From Candidatus Vecturithrix granuli (GTDB lineage Bacteria > Moduliflexota > Moduliflexia > Moduliflexales > Moduliflexaceae), in contig DF820475.1 of NCBI GenBank assembly GCA_000739535.1, positions 87,684 to 151,683 on the forward strand: a stretch of DNA of 64,000 bases, given 5' to 3'. Positions 26,014-34,660 of this stretch are shown in pieces. Both the position numbers and the translations under genes were made by a program. Numbering within the stretch: the first letter of the stretch is position 1; each line of letters begins with the position of its first letter. The notes beneath the pieces are model-generated. The model saw only the letters and a list, made by a program, of their open reading frames with translations, searched no databases and had not been told where the DNA came from.

Positions 26014-27942
26014 ATGAACAGATTAGGATCCAGCCAGGAACTTGCACAGCTACGCGCTACGTTTGAAACGCAAAGCTCGCAAAAACCGATTGAGGTGATT
26101 ATCTCAACCCATGCGTCTTGCTGTCTGTTGCGAGGCAGTCAGGCGGTGGCCGACGCATTTCAGGCAGAACTTGCCCGCGCCGGGTTGACGGAACAGGTCA
26201 ATGTGCGTTTGACCGGTTGCCTGGGGTTTTGTGAGATCGAACCAATGGTGATTATCGCGCCGCAAAAGGAGTGCGAAAGTTCTACTTTCGCGAGCAAGGA
26301 GTGCGAAAGTTCTACTTTCGCAAGTAATGTGCTCTATCAAAAAGTGACGCCCGAAGATGTCAGACCGATCATCAGCGACACTATTCAGCAGCAGCAGATT
26401 ATCGAACGCCTGCTCTATGTGGAGCCATTGACAAAAGAAAAAAAGGTCGGTAAAGCGGATGTGTCCTTCTATCAAAAACAGTATCGCCTGGTGTCGGGGT
26501 TGAATGAATATCTCAATCCACGGCGGATTGAAGATTACATCGCCATCGGTGGGTATTCCGCCTTAGCAAAGGTGTTGGACAGCCTGTCGCCGGAAGAGGT
26601 GATTGAAGCCATCAAAGCCTCTGGTCTGCGCGGCAGAGGTGGCGGCGGTTTTCCGACAGGTCGCAAATGGGAAACCTGTCGTAAGGCTGAAAGCGAAGAC
26701 GGTGTGCGCTATATCATCTGTAATGCCGACGAAGGGGATCCGGGCGCATATATGGATCGTTCGGTACTGGAAGGCAACCCGCATTCGGTGCTGGAAGGCA
26801 TGATTATCGCTTCGTATGCGGTTGGATCGCACGAAGGCTATGTGTATGTGCGCGCTGAATATCCGCTGGCGGTCGAACATCTGAATCTGGCCTTAGCGCA
26901 GGCCGAAAACTATGGCTTGTTAGGACACAATATTTTGGGAAGCGGACACGATTTCAGCATTCACGTGGCTAAAGGGGCCGGAGCCTTTGTGTGCGGCGAA
27001 TCAACCGCGTTGATGGCCTCCCTCGAAGGCCGCGTCGGGCGACCGCGCGCCAAATACGTGCATACCGTTGAACGCGGCTTGTGGAATAAACCGAGCTGCC
27101 TCAATAATGTGGAAACCTTTGCCAATGTCCCGCGCATCCTGGAAAAAGGGGTTGACTGTTTCCGGCAAATCGGCACTGAAGGCAGCAAGGGCACGAAAAT
27201 TTTTTCCTTAGTGGGCAAAATTCATAACACCGGCCTGGTAGAAGTACCGATGGGAATTTCTCTGCGGGAGATCATTTTTGAGCTTGGCGGCGGCATCCCC
27301 AAAGGCAAAAAATTTAAAGCCGTACAGACCGGCGGCCCTTCCGGCGGCTGCCTGCCGGAAAAGTTGTTGGATTTACACGTTGATTTCGACGAATTGAGCA
27401 AAGCCGGGTCTATGATGGGTTCGGGCGGCATGATCGTGATGGATGAGGACACCTGCATGGTGGATGTGGCCCGCTATTTCCTCAATTTTCTCAAAGGCGA
27501 ATCCTGCGGCAAATGTGTGCCCTGCCGCGAAGGGGTCCGGCGCATGTTACAAATTTTGGAACGCATTTGTCACGGGCAGGGGCAGGAGGAGGATTTAGCC
27601 ACCCTGGAAGAACTGGGCGAATATCTCAAAGATTCCGCCTTATGCGCGCTGGGGACGACCGCAGCCAATCCGGTGCTCAGCACCTTAACTTATTTCCGGG
27701 ATGAATATCTGACTCATATTCGTGAAAAATATTGCCCGGCTGGCGTGTGTAAGGACTTGTTTCAATTCAAAATCGCCCCGGAGGCCTGTACCGGCTGCGG
27801 CGTATGCCGCAAACAGTGCCCGACCGCGGCCATCAGCGGCGAACGCAAAGCGGTGCATATTATTGATCAAGCGACCTGCATCCGCTGCGGCGTGTGCTAT
27901 GATGTCTGCCGCTTTGATGCAATTCGAAAAGCACGATTATAA
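26014..27942 (+). CDS. NuoF-like NADH-binding flavoprotein with extra ferredoxin domain
   Basis: A 642-aa protein of the NuoF/HydB/HylB type. N-terminal [2Fe-2S] thioredoxin-like domain (about 20-130; SCCLLRG and TGCLGFC). FMN/NADH core with GLRGRGGGGFPTGRKWE near 205, CNADEGDPGAYMDRS near 236 and CGESTALMASLEGRVGRPR near 327; iron-sulfur ligands SCGKCVPCREG near 500. The C-terminal two-[4Fe-4S] domain has CTGCGVCRKQCP and CIRCGVCYDVC. It oxidises NADH and feeds the Hdr proteins. Odd point: residues about 86-105 are two tandem copies of KECESSTFAS, encoded by an inserted palindromic repeat. ATG 26014 follows a composite repeat. Confidence 0.93.
   Translation: MNRLGSSQELAQLRATFETQSSQKPIEVIISTHASCCLLRGSQAVADAFQAELARAGLTEQVNVRLTGCLGFCEIEPMVIIAPQKECESSTFASKECESSTFASNVLYQKVTPEDVRPIISDTIQQQQIIERLLYVEPLTKEKKVGKADVSFYQKQYRLVSGLNEYLNPRRIEDYIAIGGYSALAKVLDSLSPEEVIEAIKASGLRGRGGGGFPTGRKWETCRKAESEDGVRYIICNADEGDPGAYMDRSVLEGNPHSVLEGMIIASYAVGSHEGYVYVRAEYPLAVEHLNLALAQAENYGLLGHNILGSGHDFSIHVAKGAGAFVCGESTALMASLEGRVGRPRAKYVHTVERGLWNKPSCLNNVETFANVPRILEKGVDCFRQIGTEGSKGTKIFSLVGKIHNTGLVEVPMGISLREIIFELGGGIPKGKKFKAVQTGGPSGGCLPEKLLDLHVDFDELSKAGSMMGSGGMIVMDEDTCMVDVARYFLNFLKGESCGKCVPCREGVRRMLQILERICHGQGQEEDLATLEELGEYLKDSALCALGTTAANPVLSTLTYFRDEYLTHIREKYCPAGVCKDLFQFKIAPEACTGCGVCRKQCPTAAISGERKAVHIIDQATCIRCGVCYDVCRFDAIRKARL
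26266..26325 (+). repeat. Two tandem 30-nt repeat units inside the nuoF-like gene
   Basis: Each unit contains GTGCGAAAGT then TCTACTTTCGC, a palindrome of arms GCGAAAGT/ACTTTCGC, with a 30-nt period that keeps the frame and encodes KECESSTFAS twice. The same palindrome occurs outside genes at 36961-37044. The insertion lies between the N-terminal [2Fe-2S] domain and the NuoF core. Confidence 0.85.
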
Positions 27943-27957
27943 CTTGTGAGGTGCCTC

Positions 27958-28125
27958 ATGACCACCCATGATCAACATGACATCATCCGGTCTGTAGAAA
28001 ACGGTGAATGGCAGTCTGTAGAGAATTTTGAAGACGTCAAAAAAAGCTTGATACAGGCTGCATCCAAAACAGCGTTAAAGAATTATCGTATTAATGTCAG
28101 AATTTCAAGGAATCCGGGAAAGTGA
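27958..28125 (+). pseudogene. Truncated antitoxin-like small ORF between nuoF and the NuoG-HdrA gene
   Basis: A 55-codon frame from ATG 27958 to TGA 28123-28125. The protein begins MTTHDQHDIIRSVENGEW, with SVENFEDVKKSLIQAASKTA and then KNYRINVRISRNPGK. This resembles the N-terminal half of CopG-like antitoxins (segments ESGEWxSV and KxxRINIRIS), but the rest of the ribbon-helix-helix is missing. Its stop overlaps the GTG start of the next gene (GTGA), suggesting translational coupling. AAC TTG TGA GGT upstream gives a modest ribosome site. No toxin gene is adjacent. The family assignment is from memory of the motif and is uncertain. Confidence 0.5.
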
Positions 28126-31100
28126 ATATTACAATTAATGGCAAAAGCGTTCAGGTTGAAGAGGGGCAGACGATCCTTGAAGTCGCCAAAGACCTGAATA
28201 TCGGCATTCCGACCCTCTGCTTTCACTCTGCGCTCGAAGCTTATGGCGGCTGCCGCTTATGCGTGGTTGAGGCCCGGCGCGGCAGGTGGTCGAAACTGGT
28301 CACGTCGTGCAATTACGAAGTCTGGGACGGATTGGAAGTCTTGACGAATTCCGAGCGCGTTCATAAAAGCCGTAAAATGACCGTCGAACTATTATTGGCG
28401 CGCTGCCCGGAAGTCGAAGCGCTGCAACGCCTGGCGCGCGCCTATAAAATCAGCGAGCCGCGTTTCCCCAAAGAGCAGGATGATTGCGTTTTATGCGGCT
28501 TGTGTGTGCGCATCTGTCAGGAGCGTATGGGGGTCGGCGCGGCTAGCTTTGTAGGACGCGGCGCGGAAGTTCGCGTTGACACGCCGTACAGCCGAGGCAG
28601 CGAGGTCTGCATCACCTGCGGTGCGTGCGTGAGCGCCTGTCCGACGCAATCCATTCGCCTGAACAGCGTATTTCCGCAAAAACTTGTACCGCAAAAAGCG
28701 GAATTCGAGCTGGGGTTGAAAGAACGCCCGACCATCTACATCCCTTTTACCCAGGCGCTGCCGAATGTGCCGGTGATAGATCGCAGCAATTGCGTCCATT
28801 TTTATAACGGCGCGTGTAAAACCTGTCAGGAGATCTGCCCGGCCGAGGCCATTGATTACACCCAGGAAGATGAAGCCGTGGAGCTTGACGTTGGCGCGGT
28901 CATCTTAACGCCCGGATTTTGCCTGTACGATGCGGCTCAGAAACCGCAATACGGCTATGCGCTGTATCCGAACGTTGTTACCAGCTTGCAGTTCGAACGC
29001 CTTCTCTCTGCCAGTGGGCCGTGCATGGGGGAAGTACGACGTCCTTCGGATCAGCGGATTCCCCATCGCATTGCTTTTATCCAGTGTGTGGGTTCCAGAG
29101 AAACGGAACACAACTTTTGTTCTTCCGTGTGCTGCATGTACGCCATCAAAGAAGCCATCATCGCCAAAGAACATGAAAAAGACGTGATGTGCGATATTTT
29201 TTACATGGACATCCGCGCGTATGGTAAGGGTTTCGACGCCTATTACGATCGCGCCAAAGAGATCGGGATCCACTTCACCCCCTGCCGTCCTTCAAAAATC
29301 GAAGAGATTCACGCCAATCACAACCTACTCATCACGTACATTGAAGAAGATGGAACCTGCCAGCGCAAAGAATTCGAGATGGCCGTGCTGTCCGCCGGAT
29401 TTCAACCGCCGGAACAGGTGCAGGAGTTGGCAGACAAATTTGGGCTGGCGTTGAATCAGCATGGCTTTGCCGTGACCGATCCCTTTGATCCGGTCGCCAC
29501 ATCGCGCAAAGGGGTATATGTGTGCGGCCCATTTTCCGAACCGAAAGATATCCCCGAAACCGTAGTCGAAGCCTCAAACGCCTCATCGCGTGCTATGATT
29601 GACCTGGCGGAGGTGCGCGGCACCCAGATTGTCGAACATCCGCTGCCTCCGGAGCGGGATGTACGCGGAGAACCGCCGCGCATCGGCGTCTTTGTCTGCC
29701 ATTGCGGTCGTAATATCGGCGCCTATGTGGATGTACCCTCGATTGCGGACTATGCCAAAACGCTCCCCCATGTCGTGTATAGCACGGATACACTCTACAC
29801 CTGTTCTTCGGACACACAGGTCTTCATCAAAGACGCCATTCTCGAGCACCATCTGAATCGCATTGTTGTCGCCTCCTGTTCGCCGCGCACGCATGAACCG
29901 CTGTTCCAGGAAACCATCCGCGAAGTCGGACTCAATCCGCATCTCTTTGAAATGGCGAATATCCGCGATCAGTGCTCCTGGGTGCACATGTTTGAGCATG
30001 ACTCAGCAACCGCAAAATCCAAAGATCTGGTCAGAATGGCAGTTGCAAAATCGGCGTTGACCGAACCGCTGATTTCCATCCCGCTCGACGTGACGGCCAA
30101 AGCCTTAGTGCTCGGCGGCGGGGTCGGCGGCATGACCGCCGCGCTTGGGATTGCGAACCAGGGCTACGAGGTCTTTCTGGTCGAAAAAACCGCCAATTTA
30201 GGTGGAAATGCCCTGAAGATCGAACACGATTTGTACGGCAATGATGTCAGAAAATATCTTAAAGCCCTGCAAAATCAAGTCCGGACTCATCCGTTGATCA
30301 CAGTATTTACCAATGCCCAGATTGCTAAAGTTGACGGATTTATCGGTAACTTTGTGAGTACGATCGAGACGCGGAACGTTATGCCAAAGCAAGCTTTGGC
30401 ACTCCAGACGCAGCAGACAGAGGTGAAACACGGCGTGGTAATCGTTGCTACTGGCGGCAGTGAACATGCGCCGACAGAATATCTGTACGGAACCAATTCC
30501 CGCGTGAAAACCCTGCTTGATTTGAGCGAGGCTCTGGCAACTGGCGAGTTTACGGTTCCTGATACGGTGGTGATGATTCAGTGTGTCGGGTCGCGCGAAC
30601 CCGATCATAATTATTGCAGCCGCATCTGCTGCGCCGGGGCCATTAAAAATGCGATCCGCATGAAAAAGATGAATCCTGACGCAAACATTTTCATTCTGTA
30701 TCGCGACATCCGCACCTATGGCTTTCGCGAAGAATATTACGGCGTCGCCCGCGATCTAGGGATCAACTTTATTCGCTACACATTGGAACGCAAACCGGGT
30801 GTGACCGCAGAGAATGGAAACTTGACGGTCAGCGTGTATGATGCGATTCTGGACGCAACATTGGAAATCTCAACGGATTTGCTGGTGTTAAGCAGCCGGA
30901 TCGATCCGAACCCGGATAATGACCACATTTCCCAACTCTTGAAAGTGCCCTTAAATAGCGAGAAATTCTTCTTAGAGGCGCATGTCAAACTGCGTCCGGT
31001 CGAATTTGCGACCGATGGGGTCTATGTCTGCGGCTTAGCCCACTATCCTAAAGATATCAAAGAAACGATTTCGCAGGCCATGGCGACCGCCGGACGGGCT

Positions 31101-31361
31101 GCCACGGTGTTGAGTAAAGACAAAATCGAAGCGGCCGGGAAGATTGCCTATGTCAACGCCGTGCGCTGCAGCGGCTGCGGCGCGTGTGTAACGGTCTGCG
31201 CCTATAATGCGATCAGCCTGGATAACGAACGGCAAATTGCGGTGATTAACGAAGCCTTATGCAAAGGCTGCGGCGCGTGCGCTGCCACCTGCCGCGGGAG
31301 CGCGATTAAACTGCATGGCTTTGAAGATGAACAGATTCTGCGTATGTTAAACGTGCTTTAA
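28122..31361 (+). CDS. NuoG N-terminus fused to HdrA C-terminal half and a complete HdrA
   Basis: A 1079-aa multi-domain protein. Residues 1-75 are a NuoG-type [2Fe-2S] domain (TLCFHSALEAYGGCRLCVVE). Next are two [4Fe-4S] groups, CVLCGLCVRIC near 124 and CITCGACVSACP near 165. From about 195 the text switches to HdrA beyond its ferredoxin loop: ELGLKERPTIYIPFTQALPNV, CKTCQEICPAEAIDY, and FIQCVGSRETEHNFCSSVCCMYA. From about 520 a second, full HdrA follows: VCHCGRNIGAYVDV, FAD motif LGGGVGGMTAALG, MIQCVGSREPDHNYCSRICC, and C-terminal CSGCGACVTVCA and CKGCGACAATC. Start GTG overlaps the upstream TGA. A palindrome is embedded at 30382-30401. Confidence 0.85.
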   Translation: MNITINGKSVQVEEGQTILEVAKDLNIGIPTLCFHSALEAYGGCRLCVVEARRGRWSKLVTSCNYEVWDGLEVLTNSERVHKSRKMTVELLLARCPEVEALQRLARAYKISEPRFPKEQDDCVLCGLCVRICQERMGVGAASFVGRGAEVRVDTPYSRGSEVCITCGACVSACPTQSIRLNSVFPQKLVPQKAEFELGLKERPTIYIPFTQALPNVPVIDRSNCVHFYNGACKTCQEICPAEAIDYTQEDEAVELDVGAVILTPGFCLYDAAQKPQYGYALYPNVVTSLQFERLLSASGPCMGEVRRPSDQRIPHRIAFIQCVGSRETEHNFCSSVCCMYAIKEAIIAKEHEKDVMCDIFYMDIRAYGKGFDAYYDRAKEIGIHFTPCRPSKIEEIHANHNLLITYIEEDGTCQRKEFEMAVLSAGFQPPEQVQELADKFGLALNQHGFAVTDPFDPVATSRKGVYVCGPFSEPKDIPETVVEASNASSRAMIDLAEVRGTQIVEHPLPPERDVRGEPPRIGVFVCHCGRNIGAYVDVPSIADYAKTLPHVVYSTDTLYTCSSDTQVFIKDAILEHHLNRIVVASCSPRTHEPLFQETIREVGLNPHLFEMANIRDQCSWVHMFEHDSATAKSKDLVRMAVAKSALTEPLISIPLDVTAKALVLGGGVGGMTAALGIANQGYEVFLVEKTANLGGNALKIEHDLYGNDVRKYLKALQNQVRTHPLITVFTNAQIAKVDGFIGNFVSTIETRNVMPKQALALQTQQTEVKHGVVIVATGGSEHAPTEYLYGTNSRVKTLLDLSEALATGEFTVPDTVVMIQCVGSREPDHNYCSRICCAGAIKNAIRMKKMNPDANIFILYRDIRTYGFREEYYGVARDLGINFIRYTLERKPGVTAENGNLTVSVYDAILDATLEISTDLLVLSSRIDPNPDNDHISQLLKVPLNSEKFFLEAHVKLRPVEFATDGVYVCGLAHYPKDIKETISQAMATAGRAATVLSKDKIEAAGKIAYVNAVRCSGCGACVTVCAYNAISLDNERQIAVINEALCKGCGACAATCRGSAIKLHGFEDEQILRMLNVL
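30382..30401 (+). repeat. 20-nt palindrome inside the HdrA gene
   Basis: Arms TGCCAAAGC and GCTTTGGCA with a 2-nt spacer, encoding part of MPKQALALQ. It lies in the stretch between VSTIETRN and TEVKHGVVIVATGG, where HdrA relatives usually have a short variable loop. The insertion keeps the reading frame. Confidence 0.7.
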
Positions 31362-31365
31362 GAAC

Positions 31366-31572
31366 TGCCCACGAAACACACGAAAAGACACGAAAAAAAG
31401 AATGAAAAGAGGCGTTGGTCGTTGTTTCGGCCAACACTACAACGGATTTGGGAATGGAACAGATTGTCCAGATCATTATCCGTTGAATTCTCAAATCCGT
31501 TGTAGTATTAGCCGAAACGATGATCAATATTTTCATTCTTTTTCCGTGTCTTTCCGTGTGTTCCGTGGGCCA
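31366..31572. repeat. Nested inverted repeats before the second mvhD
   Basis: Outer arms: TGCCCACGAAACACACGAAA and its near complement ending GTGTGTTCCGTGGGC. Inside, GTTTCGGCCAACACTACAAC with GGATTTG is mirrored by CAAATCC and GTTGTAGTATTAGCCGAAAC. Non-coding; a long frame from 31520 through it is not taken as coding. Confidence 0.7.
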
Positions 31573-31582
31573 TTCTTCTGCT

Positions 31583-32011
31583 ATGGAAAATTGGGAACCG
31601 AAAATTGTGGCGTTTTTATGTAACTGGTGTTCGTATGCCGGGGCGGATCTGGCCGGAGTCAGCCGTTTACAATACGGCACAAATATCCGGGTGATTCGGG
31701 TGCCTTGCTCAGGACGCGTGAATCCGTTGTATATCCTCAAAGCCTTGCAAAACGGCGCAGATGGTGTGCTGGTTTCCGGCTGTCATCCGGGAGATTGTCA
31801 CTACATCAGCGGCAATCTGGCGGCGCGGCGCAAATTTGCCCTGATCAAAAATTTGCTGGAATATGTAGGCCTTGAACCGCAGCGAGTGCAATTCTCCTGG
31901 GTATCGGCGTCCGAAGGACAACGCTTTGCAACCCTGATCAACAAAGTCATCGAAGATGTCAAAAAAGTCGGCCCGGCCAAAAAACTTGTGAAGAACTTGA
32001 GCGAATTCTAA
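31583..32011 (+). CDS. MvhD/FlpD/FlxD-family [2Fe-2S] protein, canonical copy
   Basis: A 142-aa MvhD-type protein with the standard motif FLCNWCSYAGADLAG near residue 13, RVPCSGRVNP near 43 and VSGCHPGDCHY near 70. These four or five cysteines bind the [2Fe-2S] cluster that passes electrons between an oxidising module and HdrA. The downstream FlxB/FlxC-like genes are separated from it only by a chemoreceptor gene. ATG 31583 lies just inside the right edge of a repeat and starts MENWEPKIVAFLC, the normal family N-terminus. Confidence 0.92.
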   Translation: MENWEPKIVAFLCNWCSYAGADLAGVSRLQYGTNIRVIRVPCSGRVNPLYILKALQNGADGVLVSGCHPGDCHYISGNLAARRKFALIKNLLEYVGLEPQRVQFSWVSASEGQRFATLINKVIEDVKKVGPAKKLVKNLSEF

Positions 32012-32012
32012 G

Positions 32013-32075
32013 AAACTGTTTTAAAAGTCTATGTCACGGGCAATTTAAGTCACGACTCACAGGAGTGTCATCGCT
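32013..32075. repeat. Dispersed repeat shared with the window's right end
   Basis: GAAACTGTTTTAAAAGTC followed by ATGTCACGGGCA and, about 20 bp on, ACAGGAGTGTCA. A related copy is at about 63936-63997, oriented the same way. It starts two bases after the mvhD stop. Confidence 0.55.
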
Positions 32076-32154
32076 TGTCTTTGACCGCTTTTTACAAACA
32101 AAAGTTCAAAAATTTTATTTATTACAGCATTTTTACCCTACAGGATAAATAAAG

Positions 32155-32184
32155 TTGACACTCGTAAAAAAAAGGAACTAATAA
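32155..32184 (+). promoter_or_regulatory. Putative promoter of the chemoreceptor gene
   Basis: TTGACA (32155-32160), 18-bp A-rich spacer, then TAATAA (32179-32184). It is 68 bp before the ATG, suggesting the chemoreceptor is transcribed on its own inside the electron-transfer cluster. Confidence 0.45.
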
Positions 32185-32251
32185 TAATCTTGTAAGTGAT
32201 TATCATTAATTTTTTTGCACATCAGAAAGAAGCATTAAAAAGGAAAATAGT

Positions 32252-34204
32252 ATGTATAAAATGAGTCTTAGAAACAAACTGATATTTACCATTATTCCAC
32301 TGATGATCATCACAATTACCATCTTGATGATCATTTCCTATTGGCAGTCCTCGCGGGCGATTCTATCGCAAAATACAGAATATTTGGAACAAATCGTCCA
32401 AAAGACGGTTGATGAACTAACCTTCTGGATTGAAGAACGGGAACGCGAGATCACGTTACTCAGCCAGGAGACTCTCCTGCACAAGGCATGTTCAGGACAG
32501 GATCTGGCAGAAGCGCAGCAACGCTTAACCAGCTACCACCAACAGTCCCCGGTGTATGAAGCGATCTTTTTGACCGATCCGCAAGGGGTGGTTTTGATGA
32601 CTTCAACGCAACAGCAGATCGGACTTGATTTGACACAAAAACCAGAATATGCCGAAAATATCGCCCAGGCGCAACAGGGGCAGCTCTGGATTGGAACGGT
32701 TGAAAAAGCACCTGACACTGGCAGACCGGTCGTCTTAATTACCGCGCCGATTATGGTAAACGACAAAATGATTGGAATTCTTGGAACTCCTATTGAAGTA
32801 GATTATTTTTCAGAGCAGCGTGTCAGCCAGCAAAAAGTCGGGAAGGATGGGTACTTCACGATGTTAGATCAAACCAAGAAAATCCTGGCGCACCCGGATA
32901 AAAAAATGATCATGACGGCAGCTACTCTGGGGTCGGCTCTGGGGCCCGATAGCCAGACGCAGAAGCAGGGTCAATATGTTTATGACTGGAATGGCGTTGA
33001 GAAAATCATGAACTTTCAAACTTGCCCACGCACCGGGTGGTTGGTGGCAGCGACAATTACAAAAGATGAACTTTTTCAAGAAATCAATCGTTCCCGGAAC
33101 ATGGCGATTGGGTTAGGAATCGGCTGTATTGTCGTGGCGTCGCTGGCAATCTGGTGGATTATGGTGAACAACCTCTCCGCTCCGATCCGCGCAACCGTCG
33201 AATTTGTCAAAAAGGTGTCCGCTGGAGACCTCTCTGAGATCATGGAGGTGAATCGTCAGGATGAGTTAGGTGTGTTATTACAGGCCATGAGTCAGATGAT
33301 TATGAAACTCCGGCAGGTGGTGTCAGATGTCAAATACGCGGCAGAGAATGTGGCTTCTGGCAGTCAAGGTATGAGCGCCAGCGCAGAAATCATGTCGCAG
33401 GGCGCGACCGAACAAGCGACAGCCTCAGAAGAAGCGTCAGCTTCCATGCAAGAAATGACCGCCAATATTCGTCAGAATGCGGAGAATGCCTTACAAACCG
33501 AAAAGCTGGCGCTGCAAGCGGCTGAGGACGCACGCCTCAGCGAAGCAGCCGTCACACAAGCGGCTCAGGCCATGCAGCAAATTGCTCAAAAAGTCGCAAT
33601 TATTGATGACATTAGCCGGCAAACCCGCATGCTCTCGCTGAATGCGACGATTGAGGCTGCCCGCGCGCAAGAGTATGGGAAAGGGTTCGCAGTGGTCGCG
33701 TCGGAAGTTCGGGCGTTAGCCGAACGCAGCCAGACCGCGGCCGCAGAAATCACCGAACTCGCCAGTTCATCGGTGATTATCGCTGAAAAAGCCGGCGGGA
33801 TGTTGCAACAACTTGTACCCCATATTCAACAGACCGCCGAATTAGTGCAAGAGATTGCGGCTGCCACTCGGGAGCAAGATACCGGGACCCAACAGATCAA
33901 TCAGGCGATTCTCCAACTGGATCAGGTCACACAGCAGAATTCTTCCACCTCCGAGGAATTAGCCGCGACCTCCGAAGAGTTGGCCGGACAAGCTGAAATG
34001 CTCCAGCAGACCATTGCCTTTTTCAAAACGGATGACACTCATCATGACCACCTGCTGCCAGAAGAGCGCGAGGCAATCCGTCAGAGGGAGCAAAAAAAAT
34101 CAACTCCTACAGCTAGTGCCTCTACCGCCCATCAGAAGGTGCGGAGTGAGAAGGCAACAGCAGTTGAAAGGGACGCCCATGATGATGAGTTCGAGCGATT
34201 TTAG
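32252..34204 (+). CDS. Methyl-accepting chemotaxis protein with dCache-type sensor
   Basis: A 650-aa chemoreceptor. TM1 is at about 12-32. The periplasmic sensor (about 35-285) has the dCache pattern [31 protein letters not shown] and [23 protein letters not shown]2 is at about 290-310, then HAMP, then the signalling hairpin [44 protein letters not shown] near 455. The C-terminus (600-650) is charged and poorly conserved. It has no obvious functional link to the flanking redox genes and appears inserted among them. Confidence 0.93.
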   Translation: MYKMSLRNKLIFTIIPLMIITITILMIISYWQSSRAILSQNTEYLEQIVQKTVDELTFWIEEREREITLLSQETLLHKACSGQDLAEAQQRLTSYHQQSPVYEAIFLTDPQGVVLMTSTQQQIGLDLTQKPEYAENIAQAQQGQLWIGTVEKAPDTGRPVVLITAPIMVNDKMIGILGTPIEVDYFSEQRVSQQKVGKDGYFTMLDQTKKILAHPDKKMIMTAATLGSALGPDSQTQKQGQYVYDWNGVEKIMNFQTCPRTGWLVAATITKDELFQEINRSRNMAIGLGIGCIVVASLAIWWIMVNNLSAPIRATVEFVKKVSAGDLSEIMEVNRQDELGVLLQAMSQMIMKLRQVVSDVKYAAENVASGSQGMSASAEIMSQGATEQATASEEASASMQEMTANIRQNAENALQTEKLALQAAEDARLSEAAVTQAAQAMQQIAQKVAIIDDISRQTRMLSLNATIEAARAQEYGKGFAVVASEVRALAERSQTAAAEITELASSSVIIAEKAGGMLQQLVPHIQQTAELVQEIAAATREQDTGTQQINQAILQLDQVTQQNSSTSEELAATSEELAGQAEMLQQTIAFFKTDDTHHDHLLPEEREAIRQREQKKSTPTASASTAHQKVRSEKATAVERDAHDDEFERF

Positions 34205-34370
34205 CTGAAAGCGTCGAGGGGCAAGGGACAACCTTTCGGATTGACGCTGCCGATGTTTCCTCAGACAACCGTATAATCAGCGCAAATTTTATGAAAAATT
34301 ACGCTGATGGTGCTTGACAGTTCGAACGTTGAAAATTATACGGGACATGAAGTAACTAACTCACGGTACG

Positions 34371-34591
34371 CACCCTCATCCCTGCCCCTTCTCCCAAAGC
34401 AGGGCTGTTAAGTTCTACGGATGCTTGTCATCTCGACTTCGCTCGATGACCGGAAACCGCACGTCGAGCGAAGTCGAGACGGGTATGTTTTAGAAGAACT
34501 TAACAGCCCTGCTCTTCTAAAAGGCGAGGGGAAAGAGGTGAGCGTTCTCCGTGTTCCCCTCACCCTTTGGGAGAGGGGGCAGGGGTGAGGG
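34371..34591. repeat. Composite nested repeat (same build as at 25.8 kb)
   Basis: Outer arms CACCCTCATCCCTGCCCC and GGGGGCAGGGGTGAGGGG. Inside, a unit from AGGGCTGTTAAGTTCTAC (34401-34418) to GAAGAACTTAACAGCCCT (about 34493-34510). Inside that, CATCTCGACTTCGCTCGATG is mirrored by CGTCGAGCGAAGTCGAGACG. The inner unit interrupts the outer palindrome. The rest of 34205-34660 holds no recognisable gene. Confidence 0.75.
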
Positions 34592-34660
34592 GACTGTGTA
34601 ACATAAATTATGAATAATACGTTTGAAATTTTTAACGGACATTGAGCAGGCACTTCATTT

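Noticed and set aside
31520..31582. N-terminal extension of the second MvhD
   Set aside because: It is encoded by the inverted repeat; the family N-terminus begins at 31583.
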